From Setophaga petechia (Eukaryota; Chordata; Aves; Passeriformes; Parulidae), in NCBI GenBank assembly GCA_024362935.1, contig JANCRA010000003.1, positions 46,475,844-46,539,843 of the forward strand: 64,000 nt of DNA, read 5' to 3'. A program made the translations under genes and the position numbers. The notes beneath the pieces were generated by a model. It was given only the letters and a program-made list of their open reading frames with translations. It did no database searches and was not told the origin of the DNA. Of the stretch, positions 49,558-63,800 are shown one piece after another (positions within the stretch are counted from its first letter, which is position 1; each line of letters starts with the position of its first letter).

Positions 49558-52500
49558 GATTTAAACAATTCTGGGAGGCATCCACAAAACAGCATGCCTT
49601 TTCATCAGCTAAGTTTTGAAACATTCCACCCCTCCTCCAGCCCCTCCCCAGAGTCAGCCCAGGAAGCTGAGATTTGGGCAGGAATTGATTGTGGAAATTA
49701 GAGATATTGCCTTCTAAAAAAGAGAAAACAACCGCAAAACTTGTACTTTTTTTCCCAGAAGGAAAAAAAAGAGATGTTTACTGAGCAAAGCTTTGAACTA
49801 AAAGCAAATCTATCACATTCAGACCTGCAGGCTATTTCTCTTTGCCTGACTACTTATGAATTTGATATGTGAAAGCACTGAAGCTTTGTTAAAATACAAT
49901 CATGCAGATTACAAGAAATTCTGCTGGCATGGCCTGACTGCTTACCTTGCTGTTCTCCCAGTACCAAGCCAGTGACTTAATTAGCACAGGTATTCATAAG
50001 GTCATGCAGGACTTCCTGTATTCTTTCATGTTTCTGTAATTAAGAAGAAAATTGGGCAGGTCAGAAACATGCAGCTCAAACAAACAGAAAAAAATCCCCC
50101 AGCTAAACAAGAACACAGAGATACATCTGGAATTTTTCTCATACTGACTATAAGTTTAATTGCTGCTTACCCAAAACTTGCTATCTCCCACTTAAAGGAG
50201 AAACCCATTTCACTGACGTTTGAGAATACAAGAACTGATTAGTTTACCATATTCACTGGCACCATGGTTGCAAAACAAAACTTACACCAAACATAAATAA
50301 AGACATACAACATTTTTTTCCTTGACAAAAAGAATCCAAATTAATCCCCACCAACGTCATATAGGAAAGTCTGGACTGATAAATCAAGAGAACATAAAAT
50401 ACTTTATAAAAAAGAAAGAACATTTATTAAGAAAATTCAGTTAAAAATATTTGAACTCAGAATAAGAGCACTGTGCCCAAAGTTTTTACACTTCGAGAGA
50501 TACCTTGGAGACTTACTCTTGAGAGGGTTTAATCGGAGTCAGTCATTCAAAGTTTTAAAACTTTGTAAAAGAGTTACAGTAGTTAAAGTACTGAAGGGAC
50601 TTCATGAGTGTGTGTTCTGCAATGAGCAGTATAAGCAGCAGTCCCTCTAGCGGTAAAAAGATTGCAAAGCTGCCTATGCCAAGCTAAATAGGAAATCAAT
50701 TTCTTCTGTATCTATTAACCACTTCATTGTGCTGTTATGATGCTCCACCCCTGCATTTAAAACTCAACACTAGCATATGAAATCCTTTATATGTTATTTT
50801 GGGAGTTGAACACAAGAAAATGTACAACATATGATCAACATAACTAGGTTTCTATATGAGGAGATTAAAGAGTTCCAATATATTACTCTTCTGGTTGTGT
50901 GAGATAGCCAAGATGTTTCAGGGAAACACCTGTGTCCATATAGCCATTCTTACATATGGACTACACCAGAGCATAATATTGCCCATACTTTGGAAAACTC
51001 TGAATTTTGTGAGTGACAGGGCTCCCAGCAGAATGCACACTGAAACCTCCACTCTCTCTCTAACAAGAACATCACACAAAAACATACACAGGAGGCATAT
51101 TTTGCACTGCTACAAAAACTGCATGCAGACTACTCACAGGTAGATGAACATAACAAAACAGCTACTTAAGCTGTCAGGGGTCCAGAAGATGCTGAAATGA
51201 CATCACAACAAATAGTTCCTAGATATGAAAGCACCATATGCTAAGTTTGCAATTTCACACTAAGCTCCGCTAAGAATGCACCAGTGATGCCCAGCCAGAG
51301 CCATGACAGCCAAATATAAAGGAATTATTACTTGGTTTTGTCCTGAAAAGTTCCCTTGGTGTACGACTAAGGTAAATTCCTCACATGCTGCAAGTGTGCA
51401 CAATTTCAGCAGTGTGACTGGGGAAAGAGGGAAAATGCTAACTCCTCACAGAAAAGTAATGTTTTACACTGCATCATTGCAGGGGGAGTGTTCAAAGACA
51501 CAGAAGTAATAAAAAAACACCCTAGGAATGTGAGTGACAAAACACAAGTAAAATGGCTGATCACGCTCAGCTCTTCTATAGAGCCCATTACTGGTAGCAT
51601 GGGAGTATGTACCAACCATCTGCATCACATCCCACTCCAGTGTTCATGGCAAGGCTTTGTGGCACTTCATTCTGTGACCACATCTGCATATATGGCAAGG
51701 ATCTGGGGCAGCAGGCAAGCTGGCATTCATAAATCATGGAAAATGCTGTGCGCATTACATACACACTCTGTTACAGTTTAAAATTCCAGGCAAAGCAAGT
51801 TGTTAAAATATATCATGCATACACAAATATGTAGGAACAAGGCACAGTAGTAAAACTATGACCCAGGCTTTGGCCTTGGGCAGGTGACTACCACAGAAGC
51901 CTTCAGACAAGCACATTTCTATTCTAAGCCCCACGAATACACCCCGATGAGTTCCTTGCCAAAAAGGGACATCTGTAGCTCAGATTGATCCCAGTGAAAC
52001 AAGAGCCATTCCCACATCTTACTTTTTTCTCACTGAGCTTTCATTTGATCACATCAATACATCAGAACACAATTTAGGTTCTGAAATCATAAACAGAGGA
52101 CATGGTGAACAGCTGATTTTGCATTAATTACAACATCACAGCTACCCTGCCATCAAAAGGCATCGGAGTGTGTACCCTCAGCTCCCTGCAGGAGACAGAC
52201 AGCCCATTACTCACACGCAGCTGATGCTGAGTTCCTTATTTCAGATGCTCTTCCCCTTTCTGACTGGTTGAGCACACTCCTTCCTACACGCCTGCCCCGG
52301 GATGGAGCAGCCACGTGAGGCACAGGAGCAGACATGCACTGAGCACGGTGAGCGCACAGCAGGAGCCCTCACCAGGCACACCTGGAGGCTCTGCCTGAAA
52401 GGGAAACATGAGATGCCCAGTCTGAGATCCTTTACTGAATGCTTTCCAAGCAGCCATCAGCAGCAACAGAAGAGGAAACAAAAATCAGACTTGCTTCTCA

Positions 52501-53675
52501 TGAAATTTTATCACTTTCAGTAGGTGAAAACATGACATCAGAGGTGAGCTCCAGACTAAGCCAGCCACAATAGCAGCACAAATCTCTGGTAGGCATAAAT
52601 TCAAATTATTCACTACTTCAACCTCACTAACATTTTCCTTTGCATTTTTTTGATAAAAACACTCCTGCAAAGTTACTTTAGATTTTTCTCCTCTTCAAAT
52701 AACTTCTTCCCCTTCACAAGTGCTTTTGCCCCTTTCCCATTGAAGATGGCCACCTTATTGCTCTTCCTTGTGTCATCCCCACACATTTACTGATCATCTT
52801 TCCAGTGACTTCACTAAATTTGTATTTGTTTAAGACCCAACAGCAAAAGTGAAGCTTAATTAGTCTGTCCCAGTATGTTTTTAACCCAATACTGCTGAAA
52901 GTGCCTGCAGCTCCTGCTGACCTCACCCTGGGAGAGGCAGGGAGCTCGGGAGCAGCACTTCCTCATCACCAGGCAGTGACTTGCAGAGGTATGGAAATAA
53001 GGGGAAAAGCCCGAGCCAGCTCTTAATGTAAAGCACACATGCACTACAAAAACTGTGTTCTTTGCTCTTTTTATAGAGAGCCAGCACTCAATACTTTTGC
53101 ATAGGGAATTCTGTGGACTACCAGGTGGGGCAAAGTGATGACAGGCAGGGCAGCAGCCACCACACACTCTGAAGCAGTCCCATAGCACCACTGAGTTCTC
53201 TAAATTAACAGTGCACAGCACTGGCCCTTATTGGAAACACTCCAGCATGAAACAACAACAAAGCAAGTGGCACAAGATAACACCTCTGACCCCAAAGGTC
53301 TTCTACCAAAGTGATTATACTTTCCACTGCTTTCAGTGAGTGGCATGTTAACTTCCATTTTGCCCCACTACATGTTTTGGTAGGATTGTGGTATCCAAGT
53401 AAGTAGCACAAAAGCAGATTGTAGCCTTGCAAACAATAGCAAAGGAGCTGACTCAACATAGGAGCTCCCCAGCTGCAAGGGGGATGCAGAGGTGATAAAC
53501 TAAGATCATTCAGCTGCAGACTTGTTTTCTTCCCCCATTTCATATCCATTACTTATATCAGATCCATTCCCTTCTAACAGGAGAATTAATTTTCCATGGC
53601 CTCCTCAATGATCTAGCAGGGATCAGGTTTGCAGCACAGTACTGGTTTCACTAACCCAGAAAAGAAAAAAAAAAT

Positions 53676-53690
53676 TGTGTGTGTGTATAT
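53676..53690. repeat. Short (TG)n/(TA)n tract
   Basis: Five TG units run into TATAT, preceded by a run of ten A residues. It is a minor simple repeat. Confidence 0.85.
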
Positions 53691-55593
53691 CCCCAGTATT
53701 TATATAGTATGTATATAGGAAATGACTAATGATAGCTGTGCTCTCTTTGAGATGCTGCCAATCCCTTTATGGCCCTATATCCCATTTCAGTTTGATCTCA
53801 TTCTGCAAATGAGAGCCTGCCATACTTGGGTCTGACCCTGACACTGCAACTGTGTGCAAGACAGCAATTTGAAAAAGTTTCTAATTCACTGAAACTAAGG
53901 GGAGAGCTGCACCTGGGGGTCATGACAAGAAGCTGACATGCACTCAGTTGCTGTGCAAACACTCATTCAAAAATAAAGTGGCTAAACTTTTGGCTGTTAT
54001 TATTTTAGGACCTGATTCAGCAAAGCACTTAAACATTGACTTCAAAAGAACAAAAAAATACACTTAAATATATGTGCTACAATATTTTACCAAAGTGGAG
54101 GTTTAGTAACGTCGTATATTTTAGAAAAGAGAGGTGGAAAGAGTTTTTATTTGGCAATTAAAGCTTTAAGACACTGATTGGCCATACTGAGACACAACCT
54201 TCATTCTAAACCTACTAATGATGCTGAAAATTTGCTGAGCAATAAGCTGAATAATTCCTTAATAAAACAACTTTAAACATGAACAGCGTGGAATTAACTC
54301 GTGCGAATGCCTGGTTTGAGAATTATCCACACCTATGCTCTGATTCATGATAGGAGACACATATTACAGTTCACCCTGCTAGAAAAGCAGTGCAGAGCCA
54401 AACAACCCATACAAACTGGCTCTGGGCCCAGGCAGCCAATGCAGCCAGCCCTCAACATCCCAGCGCTGCAAACTGTGTCAGATGGCACCAGGCCAAGGCA
54501 CAAGCCAAGCCAGAGGGATAACCAAAAGGTGGGAATCTCATGTAAATAAGTCCTTCTGCTCCTTAACTCTCCAGAGCCAGCCCTGTCTGCAACCCATCTT
54601 CCTTCCAGTCAACACCTTCCTTGCATGGCTCTGCTGCATCCAGGCATGCCCAAACGGGAGAAACAGGAAGCTGTAGGTTCCAAACTAATGGAGGGGGTGA
54701 AGCCCCCCAGGAGAAGTTATTTGTCCTGTCTGTATATCCCCATCAAGGGTGGATTTATGCCCCAAGCAGAAGGGCAAATGAGACAAGCAGGCTTCCTCTG
54801 GGAGCCAGCCATATCAGGAGAGATGTCAATGAGTCGCTTGAACCTCCACAGGATTTCTGATTTGACCCCACATGAATGCAAGGTCTCCATTTGTCTCATT
54901 TCACCGCTGTTTCTTTCAAGTAGAAGTGAAAGGACAAGTTTCTGTTGCCCCTGTTCACAGAACACATCTTGTGACACAAGATGCTCCACGTGGGACAAGA
55001 GAACAATTCAAAAAACAGATCACATCACACCTGGAATTGCACTGAAGCAGAACACACAAGAATATAACTTTGGGAGGATTAAATCTTGTGTAAATCTGAG
55101 CAAGTGCTGCAAAGCTTTGACTTAATGGGAACAGAGGGGCAGAATCCTTCTTAGAGCACATGAATTACGGTTTTTCAGGTCATATAAGCCAAATCCCTGG
55201 CTGGAGGGGAACTCTTCAAATTCTTGTCAAGGTATTCCACCAGCTGTACTTTGTCCCAGGTAGTGGGACAAAGAAAAATATGCTGTTGGGAACCATCTCT
55301 GTTGCTACACCGGCTATATGAAGCTAACAAAGGGAAGAGAATCCTTTAGCAAAGCAAGGGACATAAGGACAGAAAACACTGCAGGGATGACTTCTGAAGC
55401 AGAATATGGGTGGTGGTTGCATTTTTCACATTTTTCCCCCTGCAAAGATGCTTTCCAGAGCAAAACAGCTCTTAAGTTAAACTCACAATGGAAAATGTGG
55501 GCCTAAGGCTGTGCAGCCAGTATGATATCACCTTGTTTACATGAGGGGGAAAAAATACCACAACCAATAGCACTGTACCGTCTTTGAACTTCT

Positions 55594-55617
55594 AAATAGA
55601 TAAATAAATAGATAAAT
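55594..55617. repeat. 12-bp perfect tandem duplication, AAAT/AGAT type
   Basis: AAATAGATAAAT occurs twice in succession and continues as AATG. It is a tetranucleotide-like simple repeat. Confidence 0.9.
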
Positions 55618-57751
55618 AATGACAACATGTTTTGTGATTCCTTTTGATCATCAACTATGAAAGTTCACAGGAAGTTTATACAGCCTCCTCTGACTGGACA
55701 GATCTAATCTTCCAAATGCTAGGAGCCAAGAGACTCCACGAAGAAAGTGTCAGCCTGATGTTCCTTTGGACAAAAGGCAATGACTTCTCTGTGTGCTATC
55801 ACAGTTAGTTTCCTTTATTTTGCCTTGAACTTCCAATCTGGCCTGGAGACCCCGTGAACTGCTGCTAACATGATAGGGGGATGCCTGTGAGCCCCACTTC
55901 TCATCTCTGGGGAGGATGGAGAGTGCAAGCACTGGCCCAGCACTACTCCCACCACCTTCACCCCATGGAAATCAAAGCCAGTGGCAGCACACGTTTCTCA
56001 GGGACACAAAGAGTTTGTCTTTTGTACTGTCATAAACATCATAGCAGGCAGATCTCAAGCCACAGACAATAAAGCATTTTCTTCTCTACTTTGGATAGAA
56101 CAGATAAACATAATATTGCTTTGAATATGCAGAGATCCTTTCATTCAAGGCCCTCAGGGTGCTTTGCAAAGCCACATAAATGTCACTCCAGTGTGGCTGC
56201 TCAGAAAAGCGAATTCAATGGCTTTTGTGCAAGTCTGCACACTGGCCCTCTGGAAACTCTGTGATCAACAGTGTTTAAACACCAGGCTCTGCTGCTTGCC
56301 CCAAGGCCAGAGTTAGAACCTGGAAGGCAGTTGGGGTCAGTCAAAATTGGGGTTTTCTGGAAAACAGTTTGGGCATGGGAAACAGACAAAATGAGGCTTT
56401 TTTCCTAGCTGCTTTCCAGTGCCACAGAGGGAATGAAAGTCACTGACATTGGAGTGACGAGGCTGAGCTTGTGCAAAACAAAAGAAATCCAAAACCAGAC
56501 CATGCAGATAGTTTAAAACCATTTTATGAACTCTGTGTTTGTTTCTCAGTACCTCAGTGCTTCCTGGGTTTACAATAGGAGTGTGGTACAGAGATGTCCA
56601 AATGAGCCACAACCACTTTAATGCCAGAACTGGAAGCAGCACAGCTCCAACAGCACAAAGCAGTGCTTGAACTGGTGCAGCTGCCTTTTCTGGGAAGGGG
56701 GCCCTGGCACCAGGCAGTGCCCCACTGCAGTGCAGGGCGGAGCAGACCTCCTGGAGTCAGCTCCAGGGCCCTTTGTGCTGACATCCATTGTGTGGCACAC
56801 ACATTCCCAGAGCAACACACTGCAGACCACAGAGGAAGCCAGTCCCAGTGCTGGAAATTCAGCTCCCAGCACCCAAGGTCCAGATGAATGCTTTAAAAGC
56901 AAGGTCATCCGTCCTCCTTCAATTCTGTGCATTCTTCCAAACAAAGCTGGGAGATGTCTCAGAAAATAGCCCCATATCCAGGGGTGGACTGTCCCAACAT
57001 CTACATTTAGGCTGCTGGAGAATCACACACCTACCTATCTTTTCTTCACCACTAAGAGTAGAGGTTATTACTTAAGGGAAAAAAAAAGTACACATTCTGC
57101 TTCATTCTCATCAAAACAGATGGTTCAGAGATAAGATTTTGCCTCCTGACATGAAAAAGCATAATTTCTTATTTTCATTAAACTACTTCCCATTTTAGAG
57201 ACAGAAGGAAAGCAAGAATCAACCTCTTTTTTTTCACATGAAGCTGAAAAGGGTGGAACTTGGGAAAGTACCAGTGCTTTTCTTCCAAGTCTGGGAAAAC
57301 TATACAGTTTACATAGGCCAGGACACTGTTAGAGATATTTTCCCTTTAAAACACTGGAAAAGGTCCATGCAGTCACATGATGTTCCCATTGCTATGTACA
57401 TTGTTTTAAAGGAAGGGACAGAACTCCCTTGCTGGAACTGCTGCTGCTTGCTGTTCATACTATGGAAGTGGTGAAATCCCACAACACAGGCTCAGTGTCA
57501 GCCATTCAGTGTGCACAGACCACACACTAGAAAGTTTGCAAAAGATCTTGATGCCAGTGAAGAAGGGCAAGCAAAACCTTTGTTAAAAGGCTCAGTTTCT
57601 AGCTAACCCCCAACCTGGGATTGCACTGAACGCTGCACTGACATCTCCACCGAAACCCCACAGCTAGACCAGGCTGCCAAAGGAACTGGACATCCCCAGA
57701 GTTATGCCAAGATCTAAACATGGGAGCTATGGCTGCTACCCTTGCAGCTGG

Positions 57752-57764
57752 GTGTGTGTGTGTG
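57752..57764. repeat. (GT)6 microsatellite
   Basis: Six GT units are followed by GCAC, so purine-pyrimidine alternation continues for a few bases beyond the array. Confidence 0.92.
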
Positions 57765-60683
57765 CACTCAAACACAAGTTAGTGCCTACAGTGCTGGAAG
57801 CAGCTCATGGAAAGTCTGAACTGTAAGATGCAAATCATTAAGAGCACACATCACAACTCGCTCTGGGGAAAATTCCTTATTCAAGAACAGACACGCTGGT
57901 TACATCTCCAGTTTTCTGATTTCCTGACGTGTGAAAGTCCCATCAGTAAATATGAGAGCTCTGTGCTTACTGAAAGCATAAAGCAATGCTCTCAGTTTGC
58001 CAGAAAGCTGAAAGGGCTGTTTTTGCACATATGCATGGTGCTGAAAACCTCTGTGCTTCCTCCTGCACTGTGTGGAGAGGCCTAACAAGGAGTCACACGA
58101 GTCAAATGTTGTTCTTGCTTTTGACACCATGCAGGTATATGACCTTGGATGGCTTTCTTTGCCTAGTAGCACAAGGCCTGTTTGGCTTTCTGAAGGTGTT
58201 GGAACAATGCAGTAAATTGCAATTCCACTATGAACTTCAAACAATAACTATTTTTGGACACATTATGCAATTCTGTACATTAAGCAGACTCTAAGCTGTT
58301 TCCAATTTCTTAACCTGCTTCACATCTATGCATTTTTGATACCCACTCCTGCCTGAAAAAGGTCAAGCATGAACAGGGTTTCCTCATCATCCTTACCACT
58401 GAAAAAAGAATTTTCCCTCACCATTTACATGATCCTAGGGAGCAAAGTAACGCAAATGTTGTCCTGAGCCACTGAAAAAATTAGAACCTCATTTTTACTG
58501 CCAACTGTTTATTCTGACAAAGTGAGAATTTTGCACAATTTTTCTTAGATTTTTTTGTCGTTACATTGTGAGATTTAAAACAAACAAACAAAAACCTATG
58601 CTGTGGGTTATTTTTAAAATCCGCTCCATCCAGCTGCATTTAAAACAAGCTGCAATGCACCTGTCTTGTAAAAGCCTCCACAATGGTTAAATATTCCTCA
58701 CAAAGTCTTGCCTTATCACTAGTTTTATCTCTAGTTTACCTGGGTGTGACCTGGAGCAAGTCTTAATAGTTTTAATTCCTCACCACTTCTAGTGTAGCTC
58801 CCAAGTTTAATTCACAGGGCTGGTGAACCAGCTGTAAAATAAAACAAGAGCTTGCAGCCCCCCTTCCCAGATATCTCAGACACAGAGAGCCAGCAGGCCA
58901 GCACAATGTAGAAGATGTTTGTAAAACACTGTGCATCATTTTACATCCTTTTGGAATGGCAGCTCAATACTTTAGAAGATAGAACCATCCCCTGCAATTC
59001 AGCATGAGACACAGGCAACTGGAACAACTTTCTGGTTTCTGCCTGTTTCCTTATCTCTAAAGAGCTGATAATAACTGAATCTATCAGAAATACTCTTACA
59101 ATGAACTTAACCTCCATGAGATGGCCACAGACTGCTGGAAGAAAAGCATTACTATATTAAGAAGAGACTGGCTATATCTCTTTTAATTTAACTGCATTCC
59201 CACTACTAAGCCCATTTAGGAGGCTGTATCAATACATTCCTCAGAAACATTTTCCTTAAACAATTTTAAAGTCACATGGTGAGCTAGGGAATGGAAAAGA
59301 AACGTCATGCACTGTCATGCAGAAACAGAGAATAAGAGTCAACTGCTTAGAGGCTGTCTCCTGGATGAAAGAGCAAGCCCATTAACAGAAGAAGGTGATA
59401 AAAAATCCATATGCAGCACAGAGCACCCTTAAAAGCCAAAACAACAACAGGCAATTGAGGTGGAGAGTGGAGCAGACTGCTATGACTCATAGGCTATAAG
59501 TCTAGTCAGTGAAAAATCTGGCAGAAGTTTGCTGTTGGACTATGTCTGTACATTCCCAAGAGATTTATAGCTCTTATTAAATCATCTGTTCCTCTTAAAA
59601 CTAAAGAAACTGTATATGTTTCACTGGATTTTACATCTGCTAGAAAGACCCATTAACCATTAGTACAGAGTAGAGTTTTTTCCTATTGAGTGAGTCATTC
59701 AAAAGATTTTAAGACCTTACTTGAGAGAGGAAGGGAAACCTACACAAGTGATGGGCTGCAGCATGATCCAAAACCTGCTGCTTCAGGATGGGTCTCCCTC
59801 ACTGGCATCTCTGGTGTGCCTGGCTAATCCTCAGAACCTTTTGAGTAACAAATATTTTCTGCAGAGGAAAGGAAAGGAAACAAGAACTTACTATAGAGGA
59901 AAGCTCTATTGAGGAAATAGTCATGCCTTCAAGAAAAAGAGCACTGTGGCTTGAGACAGGGTTTGTGGAGCAGGTTCATGGAGTGTGGTGACACACAGGC
60001 ACACAGTGGTGCCAGAGGACCTGTCCAAACATGAGGAGCTGGCAGAGTAATCAGCCTCCAGACAGAAGCTGCTATGCCCAGGAGCTGGAGGGAAAACCCC
60101 ACTAGTTCTGCAGTGTCATCTCAAAACCCAAAGGAACAGAAAAGGAGTTGTGCACAGTCCTGCCCCAAGCATGATGAATGCTGCTTGAGCACTGGTTAGT
60201 TCACAGGAGAGCAAGGCAGAAGGATGGGTAGGGCTATCATTTCCATCCTGGTTAGCTAAACAAACTGTTTTGTTATCTCAGAGTGCTCTTGGAGCATCTC
60301 TGCCCCTATTCATCCCACACATTATCCATTCAAAAAACCTGCACAAACAAAGAATGCTCCTTCTCCCATCTCCCCTCCTCTGTCTTGCTTTTTTGGTCTT
60401 TTTTCACCCTTGGGCACATCCACAGATTAGGTCTCCAAGATAGCCATCTCTCAATGGTAATATACAAAGATGTTATTAAATTTGCTGAGGCATAGATGGA
60501 GTGGAACATCCCAAATTCCCAGAAGGTAGGAAAGTTTTACAGATTTTAAATTAACACCTTAAAAATAAACACAATCCATGCACCTTTGCCAGTCATATAA
60601 GAATGCAGAAATTCTGTGTCTACAGTTACTTCAGTGTTAAGACTAGAAGAGAGAGGTGCTTTAAAAACACCAAAAATGCCCTT

Positions 60684-60830
60684 CAGGGTCAGACCAGAGC
60701 AGTGCCTCTAGTTCAACACAGTCTTCAGAGGCAGTGAAAGGCAGTGCTAGTCAGGACAAGCCCAGGAACCTCACTGCTCTCTGCCCATTTCTCCCTGTCC
60801 ATGGGAGACTGCAAGCTGTGGGTGAGCAGA
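60684..60830 (+). mobile_element. Possible ancient CR1-like repeat remnant
   Basis: CAGGGTCAGACCAGAGC followed by CTCTAGTTCAACACAGTCTT resembles the conserved start of an old sauropsid retroposon motif. In that motif, a phrase of the type GGTCAGACCAGAGGTCC is followed by CTAGCCCAGTATCCTG. The rest is too diverged to follow by eye. It may instead be unique sequence that matches by chance. Confidence 0.38.
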
Positions 60831-63800
60831 GCGGAAAAGAAGCGAGATTTACAAAATGTTGCTAACAGTGCTTTTGTTACTCCTGCTGTACCACTAAAAT
60901 CCTATTAAGTGTAAAGCAAAGCGCAACAGAGAGCCATGTGTGAACTGTTGCACTTAGCTGAAAAGTCAGCAGCTTGGGAGCTTGAGAACACCATAATAAA
61001 ATCAAGACCCACATCAGCTCACGAACATGGAACACCCAAAGCCTGCAAGCAAGTGAGGAGCCGAGCATCATCGTGCCCCTGGGCACAACTGTGGCAGATT
61101 TGCCAGCACACACTGGACGGGGGGACAAGAAGGGATGGGTTGCTCAGCACATTTCTCTTTCATGTTTTTGAATTGCTGCCTTGTAAAAGTCAATTTGCTA
61201 AAAAACATGACAAGATAATGGTAGGTCCTGCTGAATCGGCACAGCTCTGCTGTGCCAAACTGATTCCTGCAGTAAATCATGTGCACTCTCCAAACACAAA
61301 GGCAGGGCTGCACAGCTCTGCAAACTCGTTATTTACTTTTGCCAAAAGTGACAAAATGTGTGTCAGACTTGTTTTCTCTTTATTATCTCTGTATTGAACT
61401 ATCTTCATTTTAGAACTCTGAATCAATACAGAAGGAATAAACGAGCATGGTGAATTTGATCTCCCAGCAATCTGTACAAAAACTGAGCCAGGATATGCTC
61501 AAGAGATTACAGCCCACCTCCTACCCTACAACTGGACATCACCAGCTGCTTACCTGACACAGTAACTTTCTGATACATCAATTCATCATCAATATCCTGA
61601 GACTGAATTAGTGCTGTCTTTAAAAAAAAAAAAGGAAACTATAAAAATTATTGTGAAGGGAAAAAATAACAACATTATGGGAATATCCATACCCAGCACA
61701 GTAATACCACATCTTGTCCTATTCAGGGTGAGACATCATGACTAAGGCATAGCCACATGCTACAGAAGTCAGGATGGTGGCACAGAAAACCAAGAGCATT
61801 AGTCAACCCTGAGCAATCATCTTCAAATCTGACCAATGAAATCTTTTGATTTGGCTTTCCTTCCTTAATGGGAGGCAGCTACACCAATTACCATCAGTTG
61901 TTTGCTTCAGGTCACCTTTGCTCGCTGTGTCATGGAACTCCATATCTGACAACAGGAGAGCTTTGAGCAACTCACAGCCCAACCCACCCCGGAACAACAC
62001 CACCCCAGTGGATGTCACCCACCCACCTCCCCAGTGATCCAGCCAGCTAATAAACTTTGCAAAAGAAGGAGTGATCATTGTACTTCACAAGCACAGGAAG
62101 CACACAAATATTGCTGTTCCCCTCTCACCAGAAGAAACGCCACATGAGAGCTGTTGTGAGAATTCCATCAGCCTTCCAAGACCACCACAGAACCTGAGTC
62201 AGCCCTTAGGCAAGCTGCTGAAGTCAATGCTCAGCTTTCAAGCACATGCTCAAGTATTTGGCTGAGCTGGGACCATTTTCAAGTGTGGGACGCAGAATCC
62301 CACTCAACAGTTGCTTCAACGACAGATTACAAAAGTATTCTTGATATATAATCATGCAGTAATTTATGGGGGTGCATTCTCCCTTAACCATAATCTCAGA
62401 CTCATCTGTTCTTTGCTAGCAATTGTTTCTTAAGAAGTGTTGCTGTGCCCGTCATCTGAAACACAGAACAGCTGTCAGCCACAATAGGAAATGGTTTGCA
62501 CTGACTGAATGTATTTCTGAAACCCCACCAATTCTCCTTCATGAAAAAAAAAGCCAAAAAAGCACAAGTAACAACAAGAAAACCCATGAGAATTTGATAG
62601 TCTTTATTCTGTTCATTGTTGAGAAGTAAGGATCTTTGTTTTCCCTTTCAGACCATCCTGTTATTCACACAGTGAATTACAGACCTAACCAATTCTATAA
62701 ATGGCAGTTCCCCGAACGCATGGTTTAAGTTTAGGTCAAAAGAAGATCATTCACATGTGAAGTAAGACTCTCCTCTGGCAAAGTAAAGCCATTCTGGTTC
62801 CTGACAATGCTATATTTAACTTATTTTTAACTGTCCTGATTTTCTGCCTCTTTTCCTCCAAATAAAAACTGGTAGAAGTCAGAAGAAAAAGATTCTGCAG
62901 TCCTCAGTCAGAAAGGTCACCTGGAGGCGAGCTCAGAGCCAGGGGTCAGCCAGTGACAGCACAGACAGATTAAGACCTTCTAAACCCTAACTTTCATTTT
63001 ATCCTAGTACCACTGACTTACCCAAAGTCACATGAACATCTCAATGCCTCAGTGCAGGGTTATAACACTTGTTTACCTAATACATGGGTTATCATAAAGA
63101 TGCAGTTTAGAATAACCAGATTGTTACCATTTGCAGATGATTAATGCTCTTCTGATGCCTTATAGAGTTGTAACCACTACCTTCACACTGAGATAATCAA
63201 GGAAACAAATTATGCCCTGTAAAATCTTTTAAAACAAAGCAAACACATAATAGGCAATATAGGTTTAAGTTTGTAAATTTAAGGTAGCACAAGGTAAATT
63301 GGGCTAGTCCTCTACAAAAGCACAGCATCTACCCAACAGAGGCTGCTTCACTAAGCGGGGTATGCAGCTTTCAAGGCACAGTTCATTTAGCCAGAGTTTT
63401 AGATGAACAAGGACCTGCTTGCACCTGCTAGTCAGGAGCTGAAATAACTGGTAAGAAACTCCACCCACGGACACTTGAAGGTGAATGATTGCTCCTGTCC
63501 TTAATGTGTCCACAAAAACACAGACACCACACCAGCCACCAGGCTCCCAAGATGATCAGGAGCATACAGCTATTTAAATATATAAAGGAGCCTGGGAATC
63601 TGCCCAGTTTTAAAGCTGCAACAGCGCAGTCAAATCACAGAACACCCAAAAATCATACAGCAGAGTGACTAGCTGCTCCCCACTCAATTTGGTTATCACT
63701 GATGCTAAAGAGACCTTCCTCCCACATGCCATGCTGTCAGAATCAACAGGTGAATTTCTGTGGAACTTCAAATCCTGGAAGGGTTGGTGGAGGATTGGAT

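Larger units (their letters stand above)
49558..60683. other. Non-coding DNA, no gene seen
   Basis: The largest frames are 166 codons (54625-55125, plus, ATG start in a weak context), 121 codons (52856-53221, minus) and 114 codons (53205-53549, minus). None has a recognisable domain, and short frames on both strands overlap them. GC-richer spots occur near 52280-52400 and 56640-56880 without clear features. Simple repeats at 53676, 55594 and 57752 are listed separately. Confidence 0.6.

Noticed and set aside
52284..52481. Short minus-strand frame beginning like a signal peptide (FPLLLLLMAAW)
   Set aside because: The apparent start is TTG, the Leu run comes from a CTG/TTG-rich stretch, and only 65 codons are open. 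No splice-linked continuation could be recognised.
54625..55125. 166-codon plus-strand frame, the longest outside the LTR
   Set aside because: It has no recognisable domain and a weak start context, and about this length is expected by chance in 64 kb on six frames. Cysteines are scattered without a zinc-finger or disulphide pattern I can name.
60936..61397. 153-codon plus-strand frame
   Set aside because: The composition is random-looking, no family is recognised, and overlapping minus-strand frames of similar quality exist.
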